From DASRDU01 sp046331565 (lineage in GTDB: Bacteria > Acidobacteriota > Blastocatellia > RBC074): a stretch of DNA of 64,000 nt. Both the position numbers and the translations under genes were made by a program. The DNA lies in contig JAXLQP010000003.1 of NCBI GenBank assembly GCA_046331565.1, positions 62,001 through 126,000 of the forward strand. Direction: 5' to 3'. Positions 44,080-53,783 of the stretch are shown here, piece by piece (the first letter of the stretch is position 1; every line of letters begins with the position of its first letter). The notes under the pieces were generated by a model. The model was not told where the DNA came from. It was given only the letters and a program-made list of their open reading frames with translations, and did not search any database.

Positions 44080-45867
44080 ATGCGCTGGTCACATTATTTC
44101 ATTCCCACTTTACGCGAAGATCCGGCTGATGCCGAAGTCGTCAGTCATAAACTGCTGCTGCGCGCCGGTCTGATCAGGCAGCTTGGCGCGGGCATTTACT
44201 CGTATCTGCCGCTTGCGCAGCGTTCGATTCTGAAAATCACACAGATCATCCGCGAAGAGATGAACGCCATCGGCGGTCAGGAATTTTATCTGCCTGCGCT
44301 CAACCCGGCTGAAATCTGGAAGGAATCGGGCCGCTGGACGGTGATGGGCGACAATATGTTTCGCCTGAAGGATCGCAAGGGCGCAGACCTGTGCCTGGGG
44401 ATGACGCACGAGGAAATCTTTACTGACATTGCGCGCAGGCACCTGCGTTCATACAAGCAGTTGCCGCAGGTCTGGTATCAGATTCAGACCAAGTTCCGCG
44501 ATGAACCGCGCCCGAAATCGGGCCTGCTGCGCGTGCGGCAGTTCACGATGAAGGATGCCTACACTTTCGACATTGATTTTGCGGGCCTCGACAAAGCCTT
44601 TGACGATCAGCGTCGCGCTTACTGCCGCATCTATGACCGCTGCGGGCTGGATTACGTCATCGTCGAAGCCGACACCGGAGCAATGGGCGGTTCGGCATCG
44701 AATGAATTTATGGTTTACACCAGTGCGGGCGAAGACCTGGTGGCGAGTTGTCCGCAGTGCGGTTACGCGGCCAACACTGAAAAGGCGCAGTCGCGCATTC
44801 CGGTGATTGCTGATGAAAACGCTGATGCACCGATTGAGAAATTCCCGACTCCGGGCGTGCGCACGATTGAAGACCTGGTGACGTTTGAAGGCGGCGCAGC
44901 GGCTGACCGTCAGATCAAAACGCTGGTTTACGTCGCCGTGACTGAAGACAGGAAAGGCACGCACAATCAGATTATCCTGGCACTGCTGCGCGGCGATCAT
45001 CCGCTTAATGAAGCCAAGCTGGCTTCGGCGGTTGGAGCATTGCTGCGGGCTGAGAAGACCGAATTGCAACAGTTGCGTCCGGCGCATCCCGAAGAAATTT
45101 TTGACGCTCTGGGTGCGCACGCGGGCAGCCTCGGCGCGGTGGGTGTGACGAAATACAAAATCATTGCGGATGAATCGCTGCGTGGTCGCGCCAGCATGAC
45201 CACTGGCGCAAACGAAGACGACCATCACCTGCGCGGCGTCAATATTGAACGCGACATCAAAGTGACGCAGTGGGCCGATTTACGCACCGTTGCCGAAGGC
45301 GAAGGCTGCCCGAACTGTGAAGGCACGCTGCGCCTGGGCAAGGCGCTTGAGATCGGTCATATTTTCAAGCTCGGCACCAAATACAGCGATTCGATGGGCG
45401 CGCGTGTGCTGAATGCTGAAGGAAAGGAAGTGCCGATTGTCATGGGCAGTTATGGCATTGGCGTTGAGCGCATTCTGGCGGCGGCGATTGAACTGCGCCA
45501 CGATGAAGCGGGCATCATCTTTCCGATGACGATTGCGCCGTTTCAGGTTGTGGTCACGCCGCTCAACAGTAAGGATGACGAATTGCGGCGCACGGCTGAC
45601 GCGATTTATGAAAAGCTTCAGCACGCCGGAGTCGAAGTGCTGTACGACGACCGCGACGAACGCGCCGGAGTCAAGCTCAACGATGCCGACCTGATCGGCA
45701 TTCCGTACCGCATCACGATTGGCGCAAAGAAGCTGAAGGAAGGCAGGGTTGAATTTACTGATCGCGCCACGCGGCAGGCCGAGGATGTCGCAGTGGATGC
45801 AGCGGCTGAACTGGCGATGCAGCGCATTCAGCACGCCCTGAGAGAACTCAACAAACCCGCGCACTGA
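44080..45867 (+). CDS. proS: Prolyl-tRNA synthetase
   Basis: 595 residues from ATG 44080 (MRWSHYFIPTLREDPADAEVVSHKLLLRAG), preceded by AAGGAG. Class II motifs: motif 1 LLLRAGLIRQLGAGIYSYLPL, motif 2 FRDEPRPKSGLLRVRQFTMKD, motif 3 GSYGIGVERILAA. The bacterial-type editing insertion lies between residues about 235 and 400 (KTLVYVAVTEDRK, GAHAGSLGAVGVTKY), and the C-terminal anticodon-binding domain follows. It charges tRNA-Pro in the cytoplasm. Confidence 0.96.
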   Translation: MRWSHYFIPTLREDPADAEVVSHKLLLRAGLIRQLGAGIYSYLPLAQRSILKITQIIREEMNAIGGQEFYLPALNPAEIWKESGRWTVMGDNMFRLKDRKGADLCLGMTHEEIFTDIARRHLRSYKQLPQVWYQIQTKFRDEPRPKSGLLRVRQFTMKDAYTFDIDFAGLDKAFDDQRRAYCRIYDRCGLDYVIVEADTGAMGGSASNEFMVYTSAGEDLVASCPQCGYAANTEKAQSRIPVIADENADAPIEKFPTPGVRTIEDLVTFEGGAAADRQIKTLVYVAVTEDRKGTHNQIILALLRGDHPLNEAKLASAVGALLRAEKTELQQLRPAHPEEIFDALGAHAGSLGAVGVTKYKIIADESLRGRASMTTGANEDDHHLRGVNIERDIKVTQWADLRTVAEGEGCPNCEGTLRLGKALEIGHIFKLGTKYSDSMGARVLNAEGKEVPIVMGSYGIGVERILAAAIELRHDEAGIIFPMTIAPFQVVVTPLNSKDDELRRTADAIYEKLQHAGVEVLYDDRDERAGVKLNDADLIGIPYRITIGAKKLKEGRVEFTDRATRQAEDVAVDAAAELAMQRIQHALRELNKPAH

Positions 45868-45875
45868 ACACACGC

Positions 45876-45910
45876 GCGCCCGCAGGCTGAGACATCAAAC
45901 CTGCGGGCGC
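45876..45910. terminator. Bidirectional terminator after proS
   Basis: 11-bp perfect stem GCGCCCGCAGG with a 13-base loop between the convergent proS and diguanylate cyclase genes; no long T run. Confidence 0.6.
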
Positions 45911-45983
45911 AGTATTACAATGCAGTTGGAAATGGAGAGTGAGTCCTGATGGAGGGTAACGACTATCAGTTGAGCTTCACCAT

Positions 45984-47444
45984 TCAGGCCGACGCAGCAT
46001 CTTCGGTTTCACCTGCCAGACACACTCGGTTACGACCTTTCCGCTTGGCCTGATACAACGCATCATCAGCCGCTTTGATCAGCCTTTCCGCAGTTGTTCC
46101 GTCCTTCTGATAAATCGCCACACCGACACTGGCGCTCAACTGCCAGCCGGTTTCAAGCCTGATTTCATTGATCGCCGCGCGCCACGATTCAGCGGCAATC
46201 AGCGCGCCTTTGGGTGGGACGTGCGAGAGAATGGCGCTGAACTCCTCGCCGCCGTAACGCGCTACCGTGTCAATTTTGCGATGCAGTCGGCCAAGTGTTC
46301 TGCCGATTTCACGAATGGCGGTGTCACCGGCCTGATGCCCGAACTGATCGTTGATCAGCTTGAGATGATCGAGATCGAGCATCACCAGCGATAAAGCGTG
46401 CCCGTACCTCTGCGCCCGTTCCAGTTCGGCGTGCAGCACCTGATCGAAGTGGCGGCGGTTGTAGAGTCCGGTCAGCGCGTCGCGCACGGCCTGTTCCTGC
46501 ACCTGCTGATAGAGGCGGGCATTGCTGATCGCCATCGCCATCGGCTGCGCAATTTCACTGAGCAGTGAAACCTCTTCTTCCTTCCACTGTCGCGGGCCTT
46601 CGCAGTGATGAACCCCGATTGTGCCCAGCCAGTTGCCGTGATAGAGCACCGGCACAGTCATCAGCGCGCGCACTTCAAAATGCACGGCCAGCTTTCTGAA
46701 CTGATAATCGGGCAGGTTGTGATGCTGATTGAGCAGGTCATCAATCGCCTGAACGCCGTGACTGGCATAGGCTGCGCTGATTTCGGACAACTCAACCGGA
46801 AACTGATGCGAACCGAGCGGCCTGATGCCTGGCGCGGTATATTCGCCTGCCACTTCCTGCACCTTCTTTTCAGTATCGAACAGCAGCACGAAAGCCCGTG
46901 AGGTCTGAAAGAGCGTCTGAAGCTGCCGCGCCACCGAACTGAGCCGGGCATTCAGATCGGGCGATTCGTTGAGCGAGCGCAGCAACTGATTGAGTACCTG
47001 CTCGCGCTGAATGTGCCAGCGCATGCGGCGATTGATTTCCTTGTTCTGCTCGGTTTTTTCCTGAAGCGATTTTTCAAGCTGCAGGATGCGTTCTCCGGCC
47101 CGGATGCGGGCTTCGAGTTCGGCGCGGTCAAACGGCTTGCGCAACAAGCCGTCGGCCCCGGCATCCAAACCTTCGAGCAGGTCATCGCGGTTGTCATCCG
47201 TCGTCAGCAGAATGATGTATGTGTAATCGTGATTTTTCGACTTGCGAATCCGGCGACACAACCCCGGCCCGTTGAGTTCCGGCATTCTGAAATCAGTGAT
47301 GACGAACTGATACGGTTCGGCGTCATACATCTGCCAGGCGCGTTCACCATCGGGCGCGACAATGACTTCGTGTCCGAAATGCTGCAATGTTTTCGCCAGC
47401 ACCAGCCGCGAGTTGGAATCATCATCAACGATCAGGATTTTCAT
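45984..47444 (-). CDS. Response regulator diguanylate cyclase (REC-GAF-GGDEF)
   Basis: 486 residues. Receiver domain with D51 (VITDFRMPELNG), a coiled linker about 120-165, a GAF domain about 160-305 (GTIGVHHCEGPRQW, SLLSEIAQPMAMAI) and a GGDEF domain in the last 165 residues with active-site GGEEF. The product-inhibition site RxxD is present five residues before it (RKID). It makes cyclic di-GMP when its receiver is phosphorylated; the partner kinase is not in this window. Confidence 0.93.
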   Translation of the reverse strand: MKILIVDDDSNSRLVLAKTLQHFGHEVIVAPDGERAWQMYDAEPYQFVITDFRMPELNGPGLCRRIRKSKNHDYTYIILLTTDDNRDDLLEGLDAGADGLLRKPFDRAELEARIRAGERILQLEKSLQEKTEQNKEINRRMRWHIQREQVLNQLLRSLNESPDLNARLSSVARQLQTLFQTSRAFVLLFDTEKKVQEVAGEYTAPGIRPLGSHQFPVELSEISAAYASHGVQAIDDLLNQHHNLPDYQFRKLAVHFEVRALMTVPVLYHGNWLGTIGVHHCEGPRQWKEEEVSLLSEIAQPMAMAISNARLYQQVQEQAVRDALTGLYNRRHFDQVLHAELERAQRYGHALSLVMLDLDHLKLINDQFGHQAGDTAIREIGRTLGRLHRKIDTVARYGGEEFSAILSHVPPKGALIAAESWRAAINEIRLETGWQLSASVGVAIYQKDGTTAERLIKAADDALYQAKRKGRNRVCLAGETEDAASA

Positions 47445-47647
47445 GGCTCTTCACTTTCCCGGAATGCGACTGTCTGTGGCACACGCAGTCGTTCAGGAGT
47501 CAGCGGGGCGGGTCAGTAATGAGGCAGGGCTGTCGAAGTGGGGGGATGGGGCGGGAAAATATAACACGGCTCAGGCTGAGAGCCGGAACAAAAAATATTG
47601 CCGCGAAAAACAACGCGGCGCTCACCCGCGAGCTTTGACCGGCGACC

Positions 47648-49924
47648 TCACTTTCGCCTGCCGCGTTCAGGCGCGGTGACAACTGAAAAATCCACCAGAT
47701 GCCGGTCAACATTGACGCGGTCAACCCGCACGCGCACGCGATCACCGAGGCGGTACGTTTTGCGGCGCTGTCGCCCGGTCAGTGTGTGCGTCCGTTCGTT
47801 GAAGTCGTAATAGTCGTCAGTGAGCGAAGCAACGGCGACCAGCCCTTCGATAAAGAATTCGCCAAGCTCGACAAAGAAGCCGAATTCGCGCACGTTGACG
47901 ATCATCCCGTCAAACTCTTCGCCCAGGCGTTCGGCCATAAAGACAGCCTTGCGCCACTCGTCAATCTCGCGTTCAGCATCATCGGCGGCGCGTTCGCGCT
48001 GGCTTGATTCATCAGCCATCACTTCAAGCTCAGAGGCCGGAATCGGAGTCCTGATCCGGCCTTTGCCTTTCGCGGTCTTTTTCTTTTTGCTCTCTTCATC
48101 ACTGCTTTCAGCCAGGCTGGCGAACACGCTGCTTTCACCGAGTTGCGGCGATTGTTGCAGCAACGCCCGCAGGATGCGATGCACCAGCAGATCAGGATAG
48201 CGGCGAATCGGCGAAGTGAAGTGCGTGTAAACCGGCGCTGCCAGTCCGAAATGTCCGGCATTGAAAGCCGTGTAGCGGGCGCGCTGCAATGAACGCAGCA
48301 TTGCATAGGCCAGCACGCGCTCTTCAGGCTTGCCCGCAAGCTGATGCGACAGCCGCTGATAATCATGAGAACTGACGCCTTCAACCGGAAAGCGATAACC
48401 ATACGCCCGCGCCAGCTCAGCGAATTCAATCACGCGCTGCGGTTCGGGTTCTTCGTGAATGCGATAGACCGAAGGCACGCCCAGGCGTTCCAGATGGCCT
48501 GCGACGGTTTCATTCGCCAGCAGCATGAACTCTTCGATGATGCGGTGCGCGATGTTGCGTTCGGCCTTCAGCACTCCGGCAATGCGGCCTTCATCATCGA
48601 ACTCAAAGATTGATTCCGGCAGGTTGAAATCAATCGCACCGCGCCGCTCGCGCATGCGAATCAGAATGCGCGCCAGTTCTTCCATCGTGCGAAAGAGTTC
48701 AAGCAGATCGGCGTAACGCATCGAGAGCGCCGGGTCTTCGTGCCGGAGCAGTTTGTTGACATTCGTGTAAGTCATCCGCTCGTTGCTGCGAATCACCGTT
48801 TCACGCAGTTCACAGCAGACCACTTTGCCGTGCTGATTAACTTCCATCAGCGCCGACATTGCCAGGCGGTCAACTTTCGGATTAAGCGAACAGATGCCGT
48901 TCGACAAATTTTCAGGCAGCATCGGAATGGCGCGTTCAGGAAAGTAGACCGATGTGCCGCGCAACCGCGCTTCAGCGTCGAGCGCCGTCCCCTCGCGCAC
49001 GTAATAGCTGACATCAGCGATGTGAACGCCGAGATGAAAGTTGCCGTTGTCGAGTCGCTTCAGACTGATGGCATCATCGAAATCGCGCGCGGTTTCGCCA
49101 TCAATCGTCACGGTCGGCACATCGCGCAGATCGAGCCGCCCGGCGCGCTGTTCGGCTGTGACTTCAGGCGAAATGTTTTCAGTTTCGGCCAGCACTTCAG
49201 GCGGGAAGATGTGCGGCAGGTCGTGTTTGTGGATGACGATTTCAATGTCAATGCCCTGCTCTGCCGATGACGCGCCGAGATACTGCACCACGCGCCCTGC
49301 CGGATCAGTTCCGGCCACCGGATAGCGCGTGACTTCGATGACGACGATTGAACCCTCGCTCAATTCATCAGGGTCAACTTCATCGCTGAACTCTTCGACA
49401 TCAATTTCATACGGGAACTTTTCATCGAGCGATTCAACAAAGCCGTGATGGCGAAAGGTCGTCTGGTAACGGCCCACAATCCTCAGCGTGCCGCGTTTGA
49501 GCAGCAATTCGACCTTGCCTTCGCGGTCATCGCCGCGATGATGCCTGAACAGACTGATCACAACACGGTCGCCATCAAAGGTGCCTGCGGCTTCTTCGGG
49601 CGCAATGCGAATGCGGCCCCGCGCTGCTTCAGCCCTGTCATCAGGAATGAAGCTGATTATTTTGCGCCGCCGCTGTCTGATCGTGCCGATGAGGGCGCGA
49701 TTTGAATCGGCCCAGCGAAAGTCATTGCCGTATCGCCGCAACAGTCCCGCGCCCTGCAAACGATTCAGAATCCAGGTCAGTTGCTTCTGCTGCGCGCGGT
49801 TGAGGTTCAGATACTCAGAGAGTTCCTTTGCTGACAACCCATCAGGGAATTCGCGCAATGCCGCAATGACTGCGTCCGGCTCGAACGTCGCTTCAGCTTC
49901 CTTTCGTTTGTATTTCTTCTTCAT
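47648..49924 (-). CDS. rnr: Ribonuclease R
   Basis: 758 residues from ATG 49924 (MKKKYKRKEAEATFEPDAV). N-terminal helix-turn-helix region (LSAKELSEYLNLN), two cold-shock domains, the RNB catalytic domain with TIDGETARDFDDAISLKRL and HFTSPIRRYPDLLVHRILR, and a C-terminal S1 domain (FDGMIVNVREFGFFVELGEFFIEG). It degrades structured RNA from the 3' end. An acidic and Lys-rich stretch of about 60 residues (SSDEESKKKKTAKGKG) sits between the RNB and S1 parts and looks like a lineage-specific insertion. Confidence 0.93.
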   Translation of the reverse strand: MKKKYKRKEAEATFEPDAVIAALREFPDGLSAKELSEYLNLNRAQQKQLTWILNRLQGAGLLRRYGNDFRWADSNRALIGTIRQRRRKIISFIPDDRAEAARGRIRIAPEEAAGTFDGDRVVISLFRHHRGDDREGKVELLLKRGTLRIVGRYQTTFRHHGFVESLDEKFPYEIDVEEFSDEVDPDELSEGSIVVIEVTRYPVAGTDPAGRVVQYLGASSAEQGIDIEIVIHKHDLPHIFPPEVLAETENISPEVTAEQRAGRLDLRDVPTVTIDGETARDFDDAISLKRLDNGNFHLGVHIADVSYYVREGTALDAEARLRGTSVYFPERAIPMLPENLSNGICSLNPKVDRLAMSALMEVNQHGKVVCCELRETVIRSNERMTYTNVNKLLRHEDPALSMRYADLLELFRTMEELARILIRMRERRGAIDFNLPESIFEFDDEGRIAGVLKAERNIAHRIIEEFMLLANETVAGHLERLGVPSVYRIHEEPEPQRVIEFAELARAYGYRFPVEGVSSHDYQRLSHQLAGKPEERVLAYAMLRSLQRARYTAFNAGHFGLAAPVYTHFTSPIRRYPDLLVHRILRALLQQSPQLGESSVFASLAESSDEESKKKKTAKGKGRIRTPIPASELEVMADESSQRERAADDAEREIDEWRKAVFMAERLGEEFDGMIVNVREFGFFVELGEFFIEGLVAVASLTDDYYDFNERTHTLTGRQRRKTYRLGDRVRVRVDRVNVDRHLVDFSVVTAPERGRRK

Positions 49925-50008
49925 CGTGTGACCCGGTAATAAACACAAAGGACACGCGGAATCATCCGGCGTGTCCCTGTTGTAAAGAAATTCGCCAGGC
50001 TGTCTGTC

Positions 50009-51205
50009 TTACCTGGCGCGTTCCTGCTGCATCCGGCTGATGCGTGCAACGGCCTGCTGAATCGCTGCGAGCGAATTGGCATAAGACAATCTCAGATAGC
50101 CTTCAATGCCGAACGCAGCCCCTGCACTCAGCGCAACGCCGTAATCGCGCAACAGCGTCTGCTGAAGCTGTGATGATGATTCAAAGCCGCAGTCCTGCAT
50201 CAACTGTTTCACGTTCGGAAAGGCATAAAACGCGCCTTCAGGCATTTCGCATTTCACGCCGGGAATCTGATTGAGCGCAGGCACCAGCCATTCAGCGCGG
50301 CGCTGATATTCGGCAAGCATTTCGGCCACCGACTGCTGCGATTCAGTCAGCGCCGCGATGGCGGCTTTCTGCGCGATTGAGTTCGCGCCCGAAGTTGACT
50401 GAGTGGAAATCTTCAGCACTTCGGCAATCCATTCCGGCGGCCCCAGCGTAAAGCCAAGCCGCCAGCCGGTCATCGCATAGGTTTTGGAGAACGATCCGGC
50501 AATCAGCACGCGCTGGCGCAATTCAGCGGGCAACGAGGCGGCTGATTGCGGCTGTCGCGGGGGATAGACGAAATGCATGTAACATTCATCTGAAATCACC
50601 CACAGCCCGCGCGCGACTGCCGCTTCGATGATCTTTCTGAATTCATCCTGAGCGATGACACGGCCCGTCGGATTCGATGGCGAATTGATGATGAGCAGCT
50701 TTGACTGCGGCGTGATGGCCGAGCTGACCAGATCAGCGGTCAGATGAAAATCGGTGGCTTCGGTGTCAATCGAAACCACGCGGCCTTCGGCAAAGTTGAC
50801 GATTTCAGGAAACGAAACCCAGCACGGGCGTTCGAGCAGCACGTCATCGCCTGGATTGATGAGCGCCATCACGGCATTGAAAATTCCCTGCTTGCCGCCG
50901 CTCACGACGCAACAGTTCGCCACTTCGTAATCGGAGCCGAAATCGTGATTGATGCGTTCGATGATGGCGCGACGCAGCGGCAGCGTGCCGCTCGTCGCGG
51001 TGTATTTGGTGAAGTTTTCATCAAGCGCGCGTTTCGCCGCGTCCTTGATGTTTTCAGGCGTTGGGAAATCAGGCTCGCCCGCGCCGAGGTCAATGATTTC
51101 GATGCCCTGCGCGCGCAATCGTTCGGCTTCGGCAACGATAGCGGCAAGCGCCGAGGCCCTGGTGTTCTGTGCGCGATGCGAAGGCTGAAAAGATGTCTGA
51201 GTCAT
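50009..51205 (-). CDS. Aspartate-type class I aminotransferase
   Basis: 398 residues. PLP enzyme of the 1-beta aspartate aminotransferase group: IIDLGAGEPDFPTPENI at the start, the substrate/cofactor Asn in NSPSNPTGRV, Asp-Glu-Cys-Tyr in SDECYMHFVY, the Schiff-base Lys in AGSFSKTYAMTGWRLGF, and the C-terminal Arg in YLRLSYANS. Probably transaminates aspartate or a related amino acid. It is the downstream neighbour of coaD with a 27-base gap and likely shares its transcript. Confidence 0.88.
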   Translation of the reverse strand: MTQTSFQPSHRAQNTRASALAAIVAEAERLRAQGIEIIDLGAGEPDFPTPENIKDAAKRALDENFTKYTATSGTLPLRRAIIERINHDFGSDYEVANCCVVSGGKQGIFNAVMALINPGDDVLLERPCWVSFPEIVNFAEGRVVSIDTEATDFHLTADLVSSAITPQSKLLIINSPSNPTGRVIAQDEFRKIIEAAVARGLWVISDECYMHFVYPPRQPQSAASLPAELRQRVLIAGSFSKTYAMTGWRLGFTLGPPEWIAEVLKISTQSTSGANSIAQKAAIAALTESQQSVAEMLAEYQRRAEWLVPALNQIPGVKCEMPEGAFYAFPNVKQLMQDCGFESSSQLQQTLLRDYGVALSAGAAFGIEGYLRLSYANSLAAIQQAVARISRMQQERAR

Positions 51206-51232
51206 GTTGCTGAATCAAAGATGAAATGTTTG

Positions 51233-51721
51233 TTATGACCGACCGAGTTTGGCGCGCATGCGTTCAATCACCAGTTCCGGCACCAGCCCGTCAACCGAAC
51301 CGCCGAGGATGAAGACTTCCTTGATGAGCCGCGAGCTGACATAAGAATAATCTTCGTGCGACATCATAAAGACGGTTTCAACCGACGGATTGAGGCGACG
51401 ATTCATCAGCGCCATCTGCAATTCATATTCGTAATCCGAAATGGCGCGAATGCCGCGCACGACGGCGTGCGCCTGATGCCGCGCGGCGTAATCAACCAGC
51501 AGCCCGTCAAAAGTATCAACCTGCACCTGGGGAAAACGCGAGTTGAGGACTTCGTTGAGAATGGCAATGCGTTCATCGAGCGTGAACATCGGGTTCTTGC
51601 CCGGATTGATCAGAATGGCCACGATGACTTCATCAAAGAGCCGACAGGCGCGCTCAATGATGTCAAGGTGTCCGTTCGTGACCGGATCAAAAGTGCCAGG
51701 GTAAATTGCGCGGCGTGTCAC
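51233..51721 (-). CDS. coaD: Phosphopantetheine adenylyltransferase
   Basis: 162 residues, the usual length. RAIYPGTFDPVTNGHLDIIERA holds the nucleotidyltransferase TNGH motif, and the C-terminal ISSR-like signature appears as YVSSRLIKEVFILGG. It makes dephospho-CoA from phosphopantetheine and ATP. It lies downstream of rsmD, the usual order, though a hairpin lies between them. Confidence 0.96.
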   Translation of the reverse strand: MTRRAIYPGTFDPVTNGHLDIIERACRLFDEVIVAILINPGKNPMFTLDERIAILNEVLNSRFPQVQVDTFDGLLVDYAARHQAHAVVRGIRAISDYEYELQMALMNRRLNPSVETVFMMSHEDYSYVSSRLIKEVFILGGSVDGLVPELVIERMRAKLGRS

Positions 51722-51788
51722 AGGGCGGCGATCTCCTTCTTATCGGGATTCAGACTGCATGCGCAGGATGGTAACACAGGTGATTTGA

Positions 51789-51850
51789 GATGGCAGACGG
51801 CAGATGACAGCGCGATGTCTCTTTCAATCTGTCATCTGTCACCTGCCGTC
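51789..51850. terminator. Hairpin between rsmD and coaD
   Basis: Arms of 22 bases (51789-51810 and 51829-51850), about 18 pairs, with an 18-base loop. It overlaps the rsmD stop codon and could attenuate readthrough into coaD. Confidence 0.5.
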
Positions 51851-52412
51851 ACGCAATTCCGCGTTCCATGCTGAAAAAGGTCAGCTTCGTATCGCCCTGC
51901 ACGATTTCGCGCCAGGGGCGCAGGTGATCGTAACTGGGCGCGAGCAGAATTTTGCTGCGATGTTCGACGATCACCATTCCGGCTTCAGCAATGATCTTTG
52001 ATTTTGCCAGCGTCCACATCACCTGACCGTACAGTTCGGAATCATACGGCGGATCGAAATAAAAAATATCGAACTGAATCAGGTGCGAGGCAAAATATTT
52101 GAGCGTCGAGATCACGTCACGATTGATGACTTTGAAATTCTCTTCGATTTTGCAGTGCTGAAGATTTTCCTGAATGACTGCGGCTGCGCGCCGCGATGAT
52201 TCAACGAAAGTAACGTGCGCCGCGCCGCGCGACAAGGCTTCGATGCCGACTGCGCCGGAACCAGCGCACAGGTCAATGAACCGGGCATCTTCAACCGTTC
52301 CGCGCAGCACATTGAAAAGCGTTTCGCGCAACCGGTCAGAGGTCGGGCGCACACTTGAACCTTCGACCGATTTCAATCTTCTTCCCTTGTACAGTCCGCT
52401 GATGACTCGCAT
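51849..52412 (-). CDS. rsmD: 16S rRNA (guanine966-N2)-methyltransferase RsmD
   Basis: 187 residues from ATG 52412 (MRVISGLYKGRRLKS), which matches the conserved RsmD start; the frame is open to 52508 but that part is repeat DNA. SAM-binding FIDLCAGSGAVGIEALSRGA and catalytic IFYFDPPYDSELY are present. It methylates G966 of 16S rRNA. The upstream repeat element gives it an unusual leader. Confidence 0.95.
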   Translation of the reverse strand: MRVISGLYKGRRLKSVEGSSVRPTSDRLRETLFNVLRGTVEDARFIDLCAGSGAVGIEALSRGAAHVTFVESSRRAAAVIQENLQHCKIEENFKVINRDVISTLKYFASHLIQFDIFYFDPPYDSELYGQVMWTLAKSKIIAEAGMVIVEHRSKILLAPSYDHLRPWREIVQGDTKLTFFSMERGIA

Positions 52413-52418
52413 AAGAAC

Positions 52419-52558
52419 AGTGGTTAGTGGATAGTGGTCAGTGGTTAGTGAAGAGCGAAGAGCGAAGAGCGAAGAGCGAAAGAGTTGCTGACCGCGCACT
52501 CTCTCCACTCTTCACTGTTCATTCTTCACTAACCACTAACCACTGCCCACTAACCACT
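52419..52558. repeat. Large inverted-repeat element with internal tandem heptamers
   Basis: Imperfect arms of 36 bases (52419-52454 and 52523-52558) built from GTGGTTAGTG-type units flank a 68-base loop. Inside the left part is the heptamer GAAGAGC repeated about four times (52450-52480). The right arm reaches the stop codon of galE at 52557-52559. It looks like a dispersed MITE-like repeat between rsmD and galE. Confidence 0.75.
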
Positions 52559-53540
52559 ACTCTTCATATCCATTCGGGTGCGCCAGATGCCAGCGCCAGG
52601 CTGATTCGATGATGTGATCAAGTTCGCTGTGGCGCGGCTGCCAGCCGAGATTGAGCATGGCCCGATCTGCGCTGGCAATCAGCACCGGCGGATCGCCGGG
52701 ACGACGCGGCGCGCGTTCGGTGCGAATGTCGCGGCCCGTCACCTGGCGCGCCATTTCGACGACTTCGCTGACTGAATAGCCGCTGCCGTAACCGAGGTTG
52801 TAAATGCAACTGCCTTGTTCAAGTGCGCGCAGCGCCAGCACGTGAGCTTCGGTCAGGTCGGTGACGTGAATGTAATCGCGAATGCAGGTGCCATCCGGCG
52901 TCGGGTAATCCTCGCCAAAAATTTTCACGCTTTCGGCTTTGCCCATGGCCACGCGCAGCACCAGCGGAATCAGGTGTGATTCAGGATCGTGATCTTCGCC
53001 GCACCGTTCAGTCGCACCGGCAGCATTGAAATATCGCAGGCTGGCGTAACGCAGCCCGTATGCTTCATCGTACCAGCGCAGGGCGCGCTCAAAAGCCAGC
53101 TTCGATTCACCGTAAGGGTTGGTTGGTTTTTGCGGCGTGTCTTCGGTAATCGGCACCTGCTCGACTGCGCCGTAGGTCGCACAGGTCGAAGAGAAAACGA
53201 TGCGCTTCACTCCGGCAGTGACCATTGCGCCAAGCAGCGAAACGCCGCCGACCAGATTGTTGAGATAATACTTGTGCGGATTGACGACTGATTCACCAAC
53301 CAGCGCATTGGCGGCCATATGAATCACGGCTTCAACCTGATGTTCATTGAAGACGCGAATCAGATGATCCTGTTCGTGCAGGTCGCCTTTGATGAAGACC
53401 GCTTCGGGAATGACAGCGGCGCGATGTCCCTGCGACAGATTGTCGTAAACGATGGCGCGGTGTCCGTGCGCCACCAGTCGCTCAACCATCACACTGCCGA
53501 TGTACCCGGCCCCGCCGGTAACCAGAACATTCATGCTCAT
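52557..53540 (-). CDS. galE: UDP-glucose 4-epimerase
   Basis: 327 residues; ATG 53540 or ATG 53534 (MNVLVTGGAGYIGS). NAD-binding TGGAGYIGS, catalytic Ser region FSSTCATYGA and YxxxK as YGESK are all present, plus NLGYGSGYSVSEVV and DYPTPDGTCIRDYIHV typical of GalE. It interconverts UDP-glucose and UDP-galactose. The repeat element begins exactly at its end. Confidence 0.94.
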   Translation of the reverse strand: MSMNVLVTGGAGYIGSVMVERLVAHGHRAIVYDNLSQGHRAAVIPEAVFIKGDLHEQDHLIRVFNEHQVEAVIHMAANALVGESVVNPHKYYLNNLVGGVSLLGAMVTAGVKRIVFSSTCATYGAVEQVPITEDTPQKPTNPYGESKLAFERALRWYDEAYGLRYASLRYFNAAGATERCGEDHDPESHLIPLVLRVAMGKAESVKIFGEDYPTPDGTCIRDYIHVTDLTEAHVLALRALEQGSCIYNLGYGSGYSVSEVVEMARQVTGRDIRTERAPRRPGDPPVLIASADRAMLNLGWQPRHSELDHIIESAWRWHLAHPNGYEE

Positions 53541-53734
53541 GACTCCTCAGGAATTTTTGCCAGCCGTCTGACCGCCGCAAAACCGCTGTGTTCATTGGTT
53601 GCGCGCAATCATCAGTTCCGGCCAGGATGGTGCGACAGTATCGCAGAATTCATTCAGCAGCGAAACCGCTGGCGAGCGGATGATGGCGAATTGACGGGAC
53701 AGTTCAGGCGGGTTGCGTGTGGAAGGCAATGAAA

Positions 53735-53758
53735 AAGGGGATGGTGGCCCATCCCCTT
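53735..53758 (-). terminator. Rho-independent terminator of the H1-like gene
   Basis: On the minus strand: AAGGGGATGG stem, short loop, complementary arm, then a TTTTT run. It starts 26 bases after the stop codon of the H1-like gene. Confidence 0.8.
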
Positions 53759-53783
53759 CGCTCACGAATGATTGAGATCGAAG

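Noticed and set aside
52450..52480. GAAGAGC tandem as a short CRISPR or an origin iteron
   Set aside because: Only seven bases per unit with no spacers and no replication genes nearby; it is part of a larger inverted repeat.
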